DNA from: Piscibacillus salipiscarius JCM 13188
GTDB lineage: Bacteria; Bacillota; Bacilli; Bacillales; Alkalibacillaceae
Length of the DNA: 64,000 nucleotides
NCBI RefSeq assembly: GCF_001311865.1
Contig: NZ_BBCD01000003.1
Span: 124,001-188,000, forward strand
Direction of reading: 5' to 3'
Position numbers and translations under genes: made by a program. Positions 39,891 to 48,983 of the stretch are shown one piece after another. How positions within the stretch are numbered: the stretch's first letter is position 1; each line of letters starts with the position of its first letter. The notes below the pieces were generated by a model. The model was not told the DNA's origin. It did not search any database and saw nothing but the letters and a program-made list of their open reading frames with translations.

Positions 39891-40313
39891 TCACTTACGC
39901 TTATTTTCTGCTGCTTTTAGAAGATATCTAATGCCCTTTCCAGCCAGTGCCTCATTTTTGTAGCGGGGTAATACATGTAAATGTGCATGGAAGATCGACT
40001 GTCCGCCAACTTCACCGCAGTTCCAACCGATATTGTATCCGTCAGGCAGATAGTTGTCATCCAAATATTGTTTGACTTCCTGTAATAATTCAAAAGTCGA
40101 TTGCCATTCCTCTTCTGTTAAATCAAAAACAGTTTCCCGATGATTCTTAGGAACAACCACACCTGCCCCTTCAAGTGTAACTCCATGTTGCCGAAAGTAG
40201 TCTAGTTGTAGAAAGTAGCAATGATCATTGCTTAAAACGATTTTCTGTCTTGGATCTAATTCTGTATAGCAAAACACACATTGACTAACTATTTCCACCC
40301 ATGCCACGTCCAT
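39891..40313 (-). CDS. HIT family hydrolase
   Basis: Histidine-triad nucleotide hydrolase/transferase of 140 residues. The triad is HAHLHVLPR near residue 119, preceded by the NIGWNCGEVGGQSIFH loop; CVFCYTEL near the N-terminus may bind zinc. Acts on AMP-lysine or dinucleoside polyphosphates in other members. Start uncertain by a few codons. Intact, monocistronic. Confidence 0.9.
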   Translation of the reverse strand: MDVAWVEIVSQCVFCYTELDPRQKIVLSNDHCYFLQLDYFRQHGVTLEGAGVVVPKNHRETVFDLTEEEWQSTFELLQEVKQYLDDNYLPDGYNIGWNCGEVGGQSIFHAHLHVLPRYKNEALAGKGIRYLLKAAENKRK

Positions 40314-40477
40314 TCATTTGTAATAAATTTGTTTTCAACTGACTTCTATCCCGAACCAAAAATATTAAACTCTTACTACACTTCGAGATTACTTTTACTA
40401 GTTCCTTTTAAAGACTAAAGATTTTGTAATTTTATGTTATTATAACCATAAATTATAAATGGAAATGAAGTGATCAC

Positions 40478-40984
40478 ATGTCATTAACCATTCAAAAGCC
40501 AGAACTCAATCACGCTGAAGCTATTAGCGAGATTTGTTCGAAAGGCTGGCTTCAAACCGTTAAGTATTTATCAAATGAAGACTTCAAACAAGATAACATT
40601 GACTATTGGTATAACATAGACAAGATTCAGAGTGATATTAAGAGTGGTGCTTACACACATGTTGCGATGATAGACTCTAAGGTTGTTGGTGTCATAGGCG
40701 GTGGTATGACCGGTGTTAACACTAGCGAAATATTCGTTTTTTACATGAATCCTGACTTTCGTTACCAGGGAATCGGTAAGAAATTACTTCAAGCTTTAAC
40801 CTCTGAACAAGTCAATCAAGGTGCTATTGAGCAGTGGGTATCCGTTCAGGATCGTAATCCATATGGGATTCCCTTCTATGAATCTCGTGGTTTTGTTCCG
40901 AGAAATAGAAAAGTAGTTTATACAGAAGGAGACGACCAGTTAGTTTCAATTCGCTATTGGAGGAGCCTCAAATCGTTTGTTTAG
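40478..40984 (+). CDS. GNAT family N-acetyltransferase
   Basis: A 168-residue acetyltransferase. FVFYMNPDFRYQGIGKKLLQALTSE contains the acetyl-CoA Q/RxxGxG/A loop, and YESRGFVPRNRKVVY ends the fold. Substrate unknown. Intact and apparently monocistronic. Confidence 0.85.
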   Translation: MSLTIQKPELNHAEAISEICSKGWLQTVKYLSNEDFKQDNIDYWYNIDKIQSDIKSGAYTHVAMIDSKVVGVIGGGMTGVNTSEIFVFYMNPDFRYQGIGKKLLQALTSEQVNQGAIEQWVSVQDRNPYGIPFYESRGFVPRNRKVVYTEGDDQLVSIRYWRSLKSFV

Positions 40985-41026
40985 TTTAGGTTAAAAACGG
41001 TTAATTAACACATAAGCAAAATTTAC

Positions 41027-41056
41027 TTGCAATGTACTCAGAAGTAGTGTTAATAT
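41027..41056 (+). promoter_or_regulatory. Candidate sigma-A promoter of the HD gene
   Basis: TTGCAA and TAATAT spaced by 18 bases, 34 bases before the ATG at 41090, which has AAAGGAGG upstream. Confidence 0.45.
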
Positions 41057-41089
41057 ATCGATAATTTAACCTAAAAAGGAGGACAAGAC

Positions 41090-41602
41090 ATGAAACGCGT
41101 AACGTTAGAAGACATCTATGTTCATCCAATAGTTCAAAAGTATGTTCGCCGTTCAGGAATGGCTCATGCGATTTCGGTCGCTCATAAAGCCTACGAATTA
41201 GCGACCAAGTATAACGTTAATCCTGAACTTGCAGTTAAAGCTGGATTTTTACATGACATCGGTCACTACACTTGGTATAACAAGGGCGAATGGGATTATG
41301 AACAATACAAAGCCTGTGATATTCATCCTATTAAAGGAGCCGAACGTGCTCATAAACTTCTCGTTCGCCTTGGTGAAGATAAACAAGCTGCTAAAGAAAT
41401 CGCTCACGCCATATTATTTCACACAGAATCTGCATTACCATCAGGTGATTTTAACCGTTCGCCATTACAAGAAGTCGTCCACCTAGCTGATGAGCTAGAT
41501 AAACAACCGAATGATGCCCATCACTATGAGCAGATTAATCATCAAGAAGAGTTGAAACAGATCAGACAGTTAGATGATCAGTTAAGTCATACAAACGTTT
41601 AA
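41090..41602 (+). CDS. HD domain phosphohydrolase
   Basis: A 170-residue HD-domain protein. The metal ligands are H in GMAHAISVAHKAY, the HD pair in GFLHDIGHYTW, a further His in IAHAILFHTE and the Asp in HLADELDKQ, the full HDIG-type set. It likely hydrolyses a phosphate ester or nucleotide. Intact, with AAGGAGG site. Confidence 0.88.
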   Translation: MKRVTLEDIYVHPIVQKYVRRSGMAHAISVAHKAYELATKYNVNPELAVKAGFLHDIGHYTWYNKGEWDYEQYKACDIHPIKGAERAHKLLVRLGEDKQAAKEIAHAILFHTESALPSGDFNRSPLQEVVHLADELDKQPNDAHHYEQINHQEELKQIRQLDDQLSHTNV

Positions 41603-41650
41603 CAGGCTCATAATAAAAGCATCTGCCCATATGAACAGATGCTTTACATA

Positions 41651-42318
41651 TTAACTTCCAAATACAGGCCAGCCTTTTTGTTGCGCAAGCTTTTCCATAT
41701 CTTCATCTGGGTTAACGACAAACGGATAATCAACCATGTCCAATAATGGCCCATCACTCTCACTGTCTGCATAAGCCCATAAAGTCACGTCATCAACTGT
41801 TAACCCTCGATTTTTAAGCCACTCTTGAACCTTTTCAGCTTTCTTATCTCCATTTACGATATCGCCCATTTTTCCAATAGCGATATTATTCTCATCATAA
41901 AACAGCTCAGACCCTATTATATCAGCATCTTCTAAACCAACCGCTTCTCTAAAAGCTGTCAAAAAGGGGTTCAAGGCACCAGAAAGAATCACAACCTTGT
42001 CCCCATTTTCAATATGCTGTTTAACCTTTTCAACTAAAGGACGGTTGACTCTTTCTAGATCTCCATTCGCTAATGCGTAGAAAAAGCCTTCTAGTTCCGA
42101 CTTCGACTTTCCTTTAAACGATTTAACAAACGAACGAAAGAACATATGCTTTGCAGGTTCCTTACCGCTTGTTACAAGCTTCCCTAATGCTTTAAGCGTT
42201 CCAAAACCTACAACTGCCCACTGCTTTGCTCCATACTGTTTTTCGCGACATCAAACATCACTTTAAACGAATTACCTTGATACAACGTGCCATCGAAATC
42301 AACTGTAATGACTCTCAC
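41651..42318 (-). CDS. HAD-superfamily phosphatase (subclass IB), one frameshift
   Basis: Phosphoserine-phosphatase-like HAD enzyme of about 222 residues. GTG start at 42318 with GAGGTG upstream gives MRVITVDFDGTLYQGNSF, where DFDGT is motif I. Motif II/III are VVILSGALNPFL and VTLWAYADSESDGPLL. The break lies near 42242: the A5 run should be A6, which gives DVAKKQYGAKQWAVVGFGTL. HAD-IB enzymes include phospholipid and serine phosphatases; the substrate here is unknown. Confidence 0.85.
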
Positions 42319-42483
42319 ATGAACACCTCTACATTGGTTAATTTGTTTCCATTTTAGCATAAATTGGGAATGATGCACTTATTATTATTCACTAAGTCAA
42401 ATCATTTAAGTAGTTGTCCCACTTATAGAAGAAAGAAGAGCCCCTTATTGGAGCCCTTCTGATGGGGTAGTTATGATGCTAGC

Positions 42484-42576
42484 TTAGCAATAAAAAGATG
42501 CACCAACGATAATTAGAAGGATAAACAATACAACAATTAACACAAAGCTGTCATTGTAACCATAACCTTTGTTCAT
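42484..42576 (-). CDS. YjcZ-type small sporulation protein
   Basis: A 30-residue protein with MNKGYGYNDSF then a single hydrophobic segment LIVVLFILLIIVGASFYC. This matches the YjcZ/sporulation small membrane protein group abundant in Bacillaceae spores. GGGAGGTG is well spaced before the ATG. Too short for most gene finders. Confidence 0.8.
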   Translation of the reverse strand: MNKGYGYNDSFVLIVVLFILLIIVGASFYC

Positions 42577-42701
42577 TCTGAGGCACCTCCCTAATTGATT
42601 TCTATTCCATGTTATGTCTAAAAGTCAATTTTGGTTGGGCAGGAATAGGAAGGTGCACAATTTTTGTATATATGTCTAAATTAATTGGGTGTCTCTACTG
42701 A

Positions 42702-43214
42702 TCAGGAGTTAACTAAACTATCAAGGTCACTCCAACCATATACGAGTTCCTTCAGTTTTTTACCACTAATTTCTAATTCTTCATTGTCTATATAACCTGC
42801 TCCCATTAATTCGTAAAAATGCTTTGATGGGTTATCTTCTAACACGAGGACTAGCATGGATGTATAACCTTGATCAACTAGATTCTTGGCTACAGATAAG
42901 ACCAACTTCTCCCCTATTCCTTGACCTTGATACTCTTTTAATATGTAAATAGCATATAATTCACTGCCATAGTCTGGGTAATTCCCACTACGTTCCTTGC
43001 CACCGTTCGCAAATCCAACAACTTTACCATCAACTTCAGCCACGTATACACCACCATGTGGAATAGCCTGACGCCACATGTTCTCACGCTCTTGATAAGA
43101 AAGGTTATTTAAATATTCATCTGGGACAATTCCTGTATAGGTTGTTCTCCAAGTATCCACGTGAACCTTGGCCATTCCTTTAGCATCATCTTCAGTAGCT
43201 TTCCTAATCGTCAT
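42702..43214 (-). CDS. GNAT family N-acetyltransferase
   Basis: A 170-residue acetyltransferase. YAIYILKEYQGQGIGEKLVL contains the acetyl-CoA loop QGQGIG; MAKVHVDTWRTTYTGIVPDE is the typical N-terminal block. It overlaps by four bases the 65-residue membrane protein gene, thus third in a coupled operon with the kinase. Confidence 0.87.
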   Translation of the reverse strand: MTIRKATEDDAKGMAKVHVDTWRTTYTGIVPDEYLNNLSYQERENMWRQAIPHGGVYVAEVDGKVVGFANGGKERSGNYPDYGSELYAIYILKEYQGQGIGEKLVLSVAKNLVDQGYTSMLVLVLEDNPSKHFYELMGAGYIDNEELEISGKKLKELVYGWSDLDSLVNS

Positions 43215-43408
43215 GTCCTGTCACTTCCTTTATTATCTTCGTCTTCAAGAGATTCTTCAAATGGAGATATTATTTCTCCCTCTTTAATACCGTGTTTTTC
43301 TCTTAGATATTTACCAACTAATGAGTTGTTAATTCCATTTCTTACAGCAGCTTGAATGACTAGATAAAGGATAAATAAACTCACTAAAAAGAGAATAATT
43401 TCAGCCAA
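43211..43408 (-). CDS. 65-residue single-span membrane protein
   Basis: One N-terminal membrane segment (MAEIILFLVSLFILYLVIQA) then a charged inside tail ending EESLEDEDNKGSDRT. Overlaps the kinase gene by eight bases and the GNAT gene by four, so it is translationally coupled to both. No family recognised. Confidence 0.7.
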   Translation of the reverse strand: MAEIILFLVSLFILYLVIQAAVRNGINNSLVGKYLREKHGIKEGEIISPFEESLEDEDNKGSDRT

Positions 43409-43946
43409 TCTTTACCCCCCAAATTTTCGACTTTATGTATTCTACTATTTTATCAATACTTTGGTTACCCTCTACTATTATATCGGAGTCCGGTTTTATC
43501 GTGTTTAGCATTTGGGTATAACCTTTACGCCCATTAGCCAAATAATGCTTCATACTATTTAAGATTTCATCCGTGCTCTCATTTGAAGAATCTCGAACTA
43601 TTCTCCTGGCCAAAGCTACATCTAAAGGGGTATCAATAAATATCGCGCAATCTATTAATCTAGCTATTTGTTCATTTTGATAAGCGAATGGGTAATCTAA
43701 AATAATATAATCATACGACTGATCTAATGAACTTTGAATATCTGTGTGTAGCGGAGATAAATCCCATTCATTATAATTTGCACCTTGTTCTACCCATTTA
43801 ACAATATCTTCAGGGCCTTCAACATCATAGGTATCAAAATAAAATGTTTTAGCATTATGTAATTGTTGAACCAACGCCTTAGTCACCGTGGTTTTACCAC
43901 TACCCGACACACCTGAAATGGCTATAACCTTACTATTTGCGCTCAT
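43401..43946 (-). CDS. Uridine-kinase-like P-loop ATPase
   Basis: A 181-residue P-loop kinase. Walker A is AISGVSGSGKTTVTKA; YDYIILDYPFAYQ gives the Walker B-like aspartate and FIDTPLDVALARRIVRD is the lid-type region seen in uridine/phosphoribulokinase relatives. Substrate unknown; first gene of a three-gene coupled operon with a membrane protein and an acetyltransferase. Confidence 0.82.
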   Translation of the reverse strand: MSANSKVIAISGVSGSGKTTVTKALVQQLHNAKTFYFDTYDVEGPEDIVKWVEQGANYNEWDLSPLHTDIQSSLDQSYDYIILDYPFAYQNEQIARLIDCAIFIDTPLDVALARRIVRDSSNESTDEILNSMKHYLANGRKGYTQMLNTIKPDSDIIVEGNQSIDKIVEYIKSKIWGVKIG

Positions 43947-44075
43947 GATCTACTCCTTTATTACTTAGACTCACGTTTGTTTTTAATAAATTCTTTAAGC
44001 TCATCCTTGGAAGGGTATTCAACTATTTTAGAATAGAATGCCTCCATAAAACTAACTAAAAGAGAGTTAATATAA

Positions 44076-44104
44076 AATCCACCTTAAATTCATTAAGATG
44101 GATT
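44076..44104 (-). terminator. Rho-independent terminator
   Basis: AATCCATCTTAA / TTAAGGTGGATT on the minus strand, followed by TTATATT; ends the two-gene unit at 44127-44693. Confidence 0.7.
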
Positions 44105-44126
44105 CAACGGTGTAATACGTGATTAA

Positions 44127-44378
44127 CTAACTCCCCGCTTCTTTTGCCTTCTTTTTCCCAAACGCAAAGGCTAATAGAAAAACTGTTGCAACAAGCATTC
44201 CTAACCCGACCTCATATAATGTTTCAAGTGAGAGTAGTAATCCAATTATGACTGTGCTTGTCCCATAAATTAAGGAAATGATGACTGAGCGCTTTTGATT
44301 TTCATTCAGGATGGTAGACATCTTGTAGATGATGAGGTTTAAGATGAAACCTAAGACGAGCGGGATTAAACTTTCCAT
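44127..44378 (-). CDS. 83-residue membrane protein
   Basis: Three membrane segments (LIPLVLGFILNLIIYKM; SVIISLIYGTSTVIIGLLLS; GLGMLVATVFLLAFAFG) and a basic tail. CAGGAGGAACG precedes the ATG. It follows the 99-residue gene by 15 bases. Not recognised. Confidence 0.7.
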   Translation of the reverse strand: MESLIPLVLGFILNLIIYKMSTILNENQKRSVIISLIYGTSTVIIGLLLSLETLYEVGLGMLVATVFLLAFAFGKKKAKEAGS

Positions 44379-44393
44379 TAACGTTCCTCCTGA

Positions 44394-44693
44394 CTAGTCC
44401 AAATACTCTCTTTTTAATAAACGTATTAAGTAAGGGGCACGGTTTAGAACAAAGAGGCTGACTTTTTTATCTCTTGTTTTATAAGCGGTATTAATATGTA
44501 TGAGCTGTTTATTTAGTAATTCGTGAAGCTTTTCTAAATCCCCTGTATAGAGAGTGACATTTTCTTTGTTTGTATCTTTGATAAGCTCCCAAAGTAAATG
44601 TTTATCTTCCGATTTTAATTGAGTCATACTTTGATAGACATGACGTTCATCTTCTGGGATACGACTCAAAATTCCTCGTTCCTTTTCACTCAT
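44394..44693 (-). CDS. 99-residue protein of unknown function
   Basis: Charged, mostly helical soluble protein (MSEKERGILSRIPEDERHVY; LLNKQLIHINTAYKTRDKKV). No family is recognised. It forms a two-gene unit with the small membrane protein at 44127. Confidence 0.65.
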   Translation of the reverse strand: MSEKERGILSRIPEDERHVYQSMTQLKSEDKHLLWELIKDTNKENVTLYTGDLEKLHELLNKQLIHINTAYKTRDKKVSLFVLNRAPYLIRLLKREYLD

Positions 44694-44835
44694 TTTATCA
44701 CTCGCTTATACATCATCCATTTTCTCCCTAATAACTTTATTCTAACCGAAACAAAGTAAAACCAAAAGGAATAATAAGCATGAAACGAAATTGTGATAGA
44801 ATTTGAGTATAATCACCAGAGTTAGGAGATTTAAC

Positions 44836-45340
44836 GTGAACATGATTGAAACTAAACGTCTATATTTAAGAGAATTGAGCATAGAAGATCTAGATGATCT
44901 ATCAGAAATATTAATGGATTCTGAAACCATGCAATATTACCCACAACCTTTTTCAAAAGAAAAAGTTAAAGGCTGGATTCAATGGAATATGGAGTCTTAC
45001 CATCATCACGGACACGGGTTGTGGGGGGGTTGCACTTAAGAATAGTGATCAATTAGTCGGTGACTGTGGCATTACCATGCAGGAAATCGACGGTGAAACA
45101 GTACCTGAAATTGGTTATCACATTCATAAGGACTACTGGAATAAAGGTTATGCTTCAGAAGCAGCTCTGGCATGTAAACAATATGCATTTAATAAACTAG
45201 GCTATGATAGAGTTTATTCTTATACAACCTTAAATAATGTTCCGTCACAAAAAGTCGCTGAAAAAATCGGTATGGAAACATATAAAGTCTTCGAGAAAAA
45301 TGGTGAACAACAAATCGCTCAAGTAGCATATAAGAAATAG
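44836..45340 (+). CDS. GNAT acetyltransferase (RimJ/RimL type), one frameshift
   Basis: About 168 residues. The GTG at 44836 (MNMIETKRLYLRELSIEDL) follows TAGGAG. Removing one G from the G7 run at 45023-45029 joins HHGHGLWG to VALKNSDQLVGDCG. The acetyl-CoA loop is HKDYWNKGYASEAALAC and the end NVPSQKVAEKIGMETYK. Lies ten bases before the nucleotidyltransferase gene, probably co-transcribed. Confidence 0.85.
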
Positions 45341-45349
45341 GAGTTTGCT

Positions 45350-46113
45350 ATGACATATAATTGGAGCACTTGTCCAAAAGATATAAGAGAATGGGTATTT
45401 TCATTGAATCAAGAAATGAATAACATTGTCCCTAACATAGTAGGTATTTATTTACACGGGTCGATAGCGATGGGAGGATTTGAACCAAACAGAAGTGATA
45501 TAGATTTAATTGTCATTACAAAAGACGTTTTATCAATAGAACACCAAAGAGAACTGGCTGAATTATTCTTAAACAGATCAAATTCACCGTTTCCCATTGA
45601 AATAAGTTTTTTAAATTCATACCAAGTAAATGAATGGACTCATCCATGTCCATTTGACTTTCATTATAGTGAATATTGGCGGGAGAAATATGAGCAAGAT
45701 CTAAAAAATAACACTCAAGATTTCCTAAATAACGATCCCAAAACAGATGCTGATTTAGCCGCTCATATAACCATATTAAATCATAGAGGCATTTGTTTAG
45801 AAGGTAAGCCAATTAGTGAAGTTTTCCCTCAAGTTCCTAAAGCTGATTATATTTCCTCTATTATGTTAGATTACCATGATTGTTTGAATCAAATTTTAGT
45901 TGAACCTGATTATTGTGTGCCCAATTTGATTAGAGTTATTGGTATCTGAAAGAAGGGAAAATTTCTTCAAAGCAAGAAGCTATGAACTGGGGAATAAAAG
46001 CATTCCCAAAAAGATATGCACAAACTATTAATCATATTGATAAGCAATTAAACGATAAGGATCTTATTAGTTTTAGAGATTTTATAACTGGTCTAGTCAA
46101 TCAATTAAGATAA
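45350..46113 (+). CDS. Aminoglycoside nucleotidyltransferase-like protein, one frameshift
   Basis: About 255 residues. The nucleotidyltransferase motif is LHGSIAMGGFEPNRSDIDLIV (GSx8-10SDxD with both metal-binding Asp residues), and the C-terminal helical domain (ADLAAHITILNHRGICLEGK; EAMNWGIKAFPKRYAQTI) is the DUF4111/ANT type. The break near 45936 is repaired by one T: IRVYWYLKEGKIS. Related to streptomycin/spectinomycin adenylyltransferases (ANT(9)/ANT(3'')), but the actual drug is unknown. Follows a GNAT gene in the same unit. Confidence 0.8.
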
Positions 46114-46115
46114 TA

Positions 46116-46149
46116 AAAACCTTGAGCTCATAATTTGGCTCAAGGTTTT
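46116..46149. terminator. Bidirectional terminator
   Basis: AAAACCTTGAGC / GCTCAAGGTTTT hairpin between the nucleotidyltransferase and the convergent nuclease gene. Confidence 0.85.
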
Positions 46150-46151
46150 AC

Positions 46152-47064
46152 CTATCCTTCACAAGCTACACCGTCACCATCACCATCTAGTCGATGATTC
46201 CCATATCCTTGTTGGATTGATTTATTCATAAATTCAGTAGCCTCTTCTGCTGAGTTAAAATCACCACAATCATGATCTTCACTCATATGAGAATAGTGAT
46301 CATGACCTGAATTATCGGTAGACGACTCTTCATCAGTACTGTCATTGGACGATGTTTCGTTTTCTTCATAGTGATATCCATGGTCATGGTCGGCATGTGC
46401 ATATCCTTCAATTGACCAGACCCCGATATCTTTCTCCTGTGCTGTCGCTTGTGCTTCGTGGAACTCATCTAGCATGGTTAAGTCATTATACAGATAAGCC
46501 GTTCGAGCTAGACCATTTTAAGAAGCTTCTCTTGAATGGTTTCTCCATTTATGAAAACGTACGCAAGTAACCGGTCATATTTATCATACTTCTCAACACC
46601 AGGGACGATTCGCACTTCTTCTCCGCTCAGTTTATCCTTCACAAATTCAGAAGCTTCAGGCCCAAAAGGTTCAACGGGTTTAGAAGGGTGCTTAGTCTCA
46701 GGCGTATCAACGAGTAATAACCTGACATCCTCCTTTTGACCGTTCATCTGAACTTCTAGTGTATCACCATCAACTACTCTTGTTACTGTAGCTGAATCTC
46801 CTTTTGTTGATTTTTAGAATTCGATTCTTGCTCGGCTTTCTGACTTTTCTCTTGATTCTGATCCTCTTCTTGAACTTCAGTTTCTTCCTGCTTAGATTCT
46901 TGATTGTCTTCCTTTGTTTCTTGATCTTCTTCTATTGCTGTCTCATCAGTTTCTTCTTGAGACGAGCTAGTATCTTCAGCTTCTGGTTCAGTCGATTCTG
47001 GACTGCAAGCTGTAATCAACACCATTAACAATATGGGTAAGAACCATTTTTTATTAACAAACAT
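46152..47064 (-). CDS. Lipoprotein thermonuclease with His-rich linker and Excalibur domain, two frameshifts
   Basis: Exported nuclease of about 304 residues. Signal MFVNKKWFLPILLMVLITAC (lipobox ITAC) precedes a very acidic Glu/Gln linker of about 65 residues, then the SNase domain: TRVVDGDTLEVQ, DVRLLLVDTPETK, KYDRLLAYVFING. After it comes a His/Asp-rich linker (AHADHDHGYHYEE, GHDHYSHMSEDHD) and the Excalibur motif DGDGDGVACEG. A4 runs near 46803 and 46518 should each have one more A (giving QQKGDSATVTRVV and EKLLKNGLARTAY). It should cut DNA or RNA outside the cell in a Ca2+-dependent way. Confidence 0.88.
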
Positions 47065-47238
47065 CTATATATCCCCCAAAATTTATGTAATAAAATAAAA
47101 AACATATTAGCTCATATTCTCTATGAAACTAATATGTCATTCCTTAGTATAACATGCGTCATAATCTAGCTTAAGCATGCATATTTTACCATTTTAGTCA
47201 CATAAACTATAAATACTAAATGACAAAGGAGCTGAGCT

Positions 47239-47463
47239 ATGTTTGGTCATCATCCTGTCTGGGTGAACATTGATCTGCCGACTAAACGATATGTGTTACA
47301 CAGAGAGTGCACCTACACAAATCGAATTTGCGAGACTCCTTACAAAGGTGTTGGGAGACTTAAGAGAGATGGAGGTTGGATTCGCTTTCGAAATGCAGAG
47401 ATTGCTATGAAGCGGTTAAAAGAAGAATACGATCAATTTGAGTGCTCTATTCATTGTAAGTAA
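47239..47463 (+). CDS. 74-residue protein of unknown function
   Basis: Small soluble protein with four Cys/His clusters in no known order (LHRECTYTNRICETP and ECSIHCK), perhaps zinc-binding. AAAGGAGC precedes the ATG and a strong terminator follows. Not recognised. Confidence 0.7.
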   Translation: MFGHHPVWVNIDLPTKRYVLHRECTYTNRICETPYKGVGRLKRDGGWIRFRNAEIAMKRLKEEYDQFECSIHCK

Positions 47464-47490
47464 CACCACCTTCAGATAGGTGGTGTTTTT
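47463..47490 (+). terminator. Rho-independent terminator
   Basis: ACACCACCT / AGGTGGTGT with 6-base loop and following T run. Confidence 0.88.
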
Positions 47491-47525
47491 ATTTGGTATA
47501 ATATGGTTTAAAGGGAGGTGCTCAA

Positions 47526-48065
47526 TTGCTATCGAAGTACAAAGAAATTTTTATCTATGCGAATAAAATTTTAGCTAATGACCAGGAAATTGGCAGATTT
47601 CGCAAGCGAAAAGGAAGTCCGCATTACATACAAAACGTTTTATACCATTTAGCCAATTACCCAACTGGAGTTGCGGTTGACTTAGAAATTGTAAATCATG
47701 ATGAAGAGATTATAGGATATATTCGTAAACCATCTGGAATCCGGCCAAAAAATTTCCACATATTCAATGAAGACAAAGAGCATCTCGGTGATGTTCAGAC
47801 TGGCTGGACCTACAAAAATATTAACTTTATGAACACAAAAGGCGAGCTAATTCTAAAAATGACTGGAGCATCTAGTGGAATTGATTTTGTCGTTGAAGAT
47901 TTAGAGAAGGACCTTCAATATTCAATACGGAAACGCTCTTTAGTTGTTTATGGTGATGAGCCCAATGTAGGGGGTGAAGGATTTTACATAACCATACCTG
48001 ATGACCCGGTTCGCACCCTCATGTTAATCGGATTATGTTACTGCCAAATTTACCAAATGAAATAA
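47526..48065 (+). CDS. Tubby/LURP-like beta-barrel protein
   Basis: A 179-residue protein of beta strands: FIYANKILANDQEIGRF, VDLEIVNHDEEIIGYIRKP, IFNEDKEHLGDV, FMNTKGELILKMTGASSG and a hydrophobic C-terminal helix (DPVRTLMLIGLCYCQIY). The pattern resembles LURP-one-related/scramblase-type proteins, an uncertain call. TTG start at 47526 with GGGAGGTG upstream. Monocistronic with terminator. Confidence 0.6.
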   Translation: MLSKYKEIFIYANKILANDQEIGRFRKRKGSPHYIQNVLYHLANYPTGVAVDLEIVNHDEEIIGYIRKPSGIRPKNFHIFNEDKEHLGDVQTGWTYKNINFMNTKGELILKMTGASSGIDFVVEDLEKDLQYSIRKRSLVVYGDEPNVGGEGFYITIPDDPVRTLMLIGLCYCQIYQMK

Positions 48066-48091
48066 ATGCATAGGGACGACCCTATGCATTT
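48064..48091. terminator. Bidirectional terminator
   Basis: AAATGCATAGGG / CCCTATGCATTT around ACGA, between convergent genes. Confidence 0.85.
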
Positions 48092-48111
48092 ATTATGGGG
48101 ATAATTGAATT

Positions 48112-48315
48112 TTAAAAAGAAAACAATAACCCAAGTATAATTCCAATCACTGCTAAAATTAATGAGGCTTTCGCAAAATTCTTCAGGCTTTCATTATGTT
48201 TACCCATAGCTAACACAAGTAACGTAATAATATTAACAATTGGAATTGCCACAAGAATTAAAATAAAGACCCATTTACCAATGGACACTTCTTCATCTAC
48301 CCAATAGTGATCCAT
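48112..48315 (-). CDS. 67-residue membrane protein
   Basis: Two membrane segments (WVFILILVAIPIVNIITLLVLA; FAKASLILAVIGIILGLLF). Short acidic N-terminus MDHYWVDEEVS. GGGGGG precedes the start. Not recognised. Confidence 0.65.
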   Translation of the reverse strand: MDHYWVDEEVSIGKWVFILILVAIPIVNIITLLVLAMGKHNESLKNFAKASLILAVIGIILGLLFSF

Positions 48316-48367
48316 CCAATCCCCCCCTTAAAATATGGATATGAACCACCTTGAACCTTTAGGACTT

Positions 48368-48874
48368 TTAAGCAAGGCGCCCTGGCCCAGATAGTTCTTT
48401 CTGATAAAACGCTAAATCAAGCCATTTACCGAATTTATAACCAGCATTTTTAATGGTTCCTGCATGTTCGAACCCCAACTTTTCATGAAGTTTGATGCTA
48501 CCATTATTAGCCGCATCAATGACACCAATCATCATTTTATATTCATTCGCTTCTGCTAGTTCAATGATCTTCCTAAGTAATGCTGAACCAGTTCCCTTGC
48601 CAGAACTCTTCTTACTAACATAAACTGAATGCTCAACGGTGTACTGATATGCTGGGCGCGGACGGAAAGGTCCATAGGTCGCGAACCCGATGACTTGGTT
48701 GTTCTCTTCGTAAACTAAAACAGGGTACCCTGCTTCAATCTTTTCAAGATACCACTCTTTACGATTTTCATATGTATAGGGTTCATAATCGTAGACAGCT
48801 GTCGTTTTTAATATTGCTTCATTATAAATAGTTTGAATGGCCTCTACATCGTGGATTCTTGCTTGTCTAATCAT
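48368..48874 (-). CDS. Phosphinothricin-type N-acetyltransferase
   Basis: GNAT of 168 residues like YwnH/Pat: MIRQARIHDVEAIQTIYNEA, the conserved YGPFRPRPAYQYTVEHSVYV, the acetyl-CoA loop SKKSSGKGTGSALLRKII and NNGSIKLHEKLGFEHAG. Members acetylate phosphinothricin, methionine sulfone or related amino acids. Intact and monocistronic. Confidence 0.88.
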   Translation of the reverse strand: MIRQARIHDVEAIQTIYNEAILKTTAVYDYEPYTYENRKEWYLEKIEAGYPVLVYEENNQVIGFATYGPFRPRPAYQYTVEHSVYVSKKSSGKGTGSALLRKIIELAEANEYKMMIGVIDAANNGSIKLHEKLGFEHAGTIKNAGYKFGKWLDLAFYQKELSGPGRLA

Positions 48875-48942
48875 GATTTAAATCCTTTCAGTAAAATGAT
48901 AATTTTCTCGATTTTATCACATTTATTTACAAAAGAAAAAAA

Positions 48943-48960
48943 ACGCGACTAACATCGCGT
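48943..48960 (-). terminator. Rho-independent terminator
   Basis: ACGCGA / TCGCGT with a 6-base loop, followed on the minus strand by TTTTTTTT. Confidence 0.85.
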
Positions 48961-48983
48961 CTTAGGTCTGAGGAGCTGCTTGC

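Noticed and set aside
42428..42460. Terminator after the YjcZ-type gene
   Set aside because: Only an imperfect stem (AGAAG / CTTCT with mismatches) can be drawn and there is no clear T-tract.
43961..44047. 28-codon ORF MEAFYSKIVEYPSKDELKEF on the minus strand
   Set aside because: It lies behind a terminator and has no ribosome site; it may be a gene remnant but cannot be supported as a gene.
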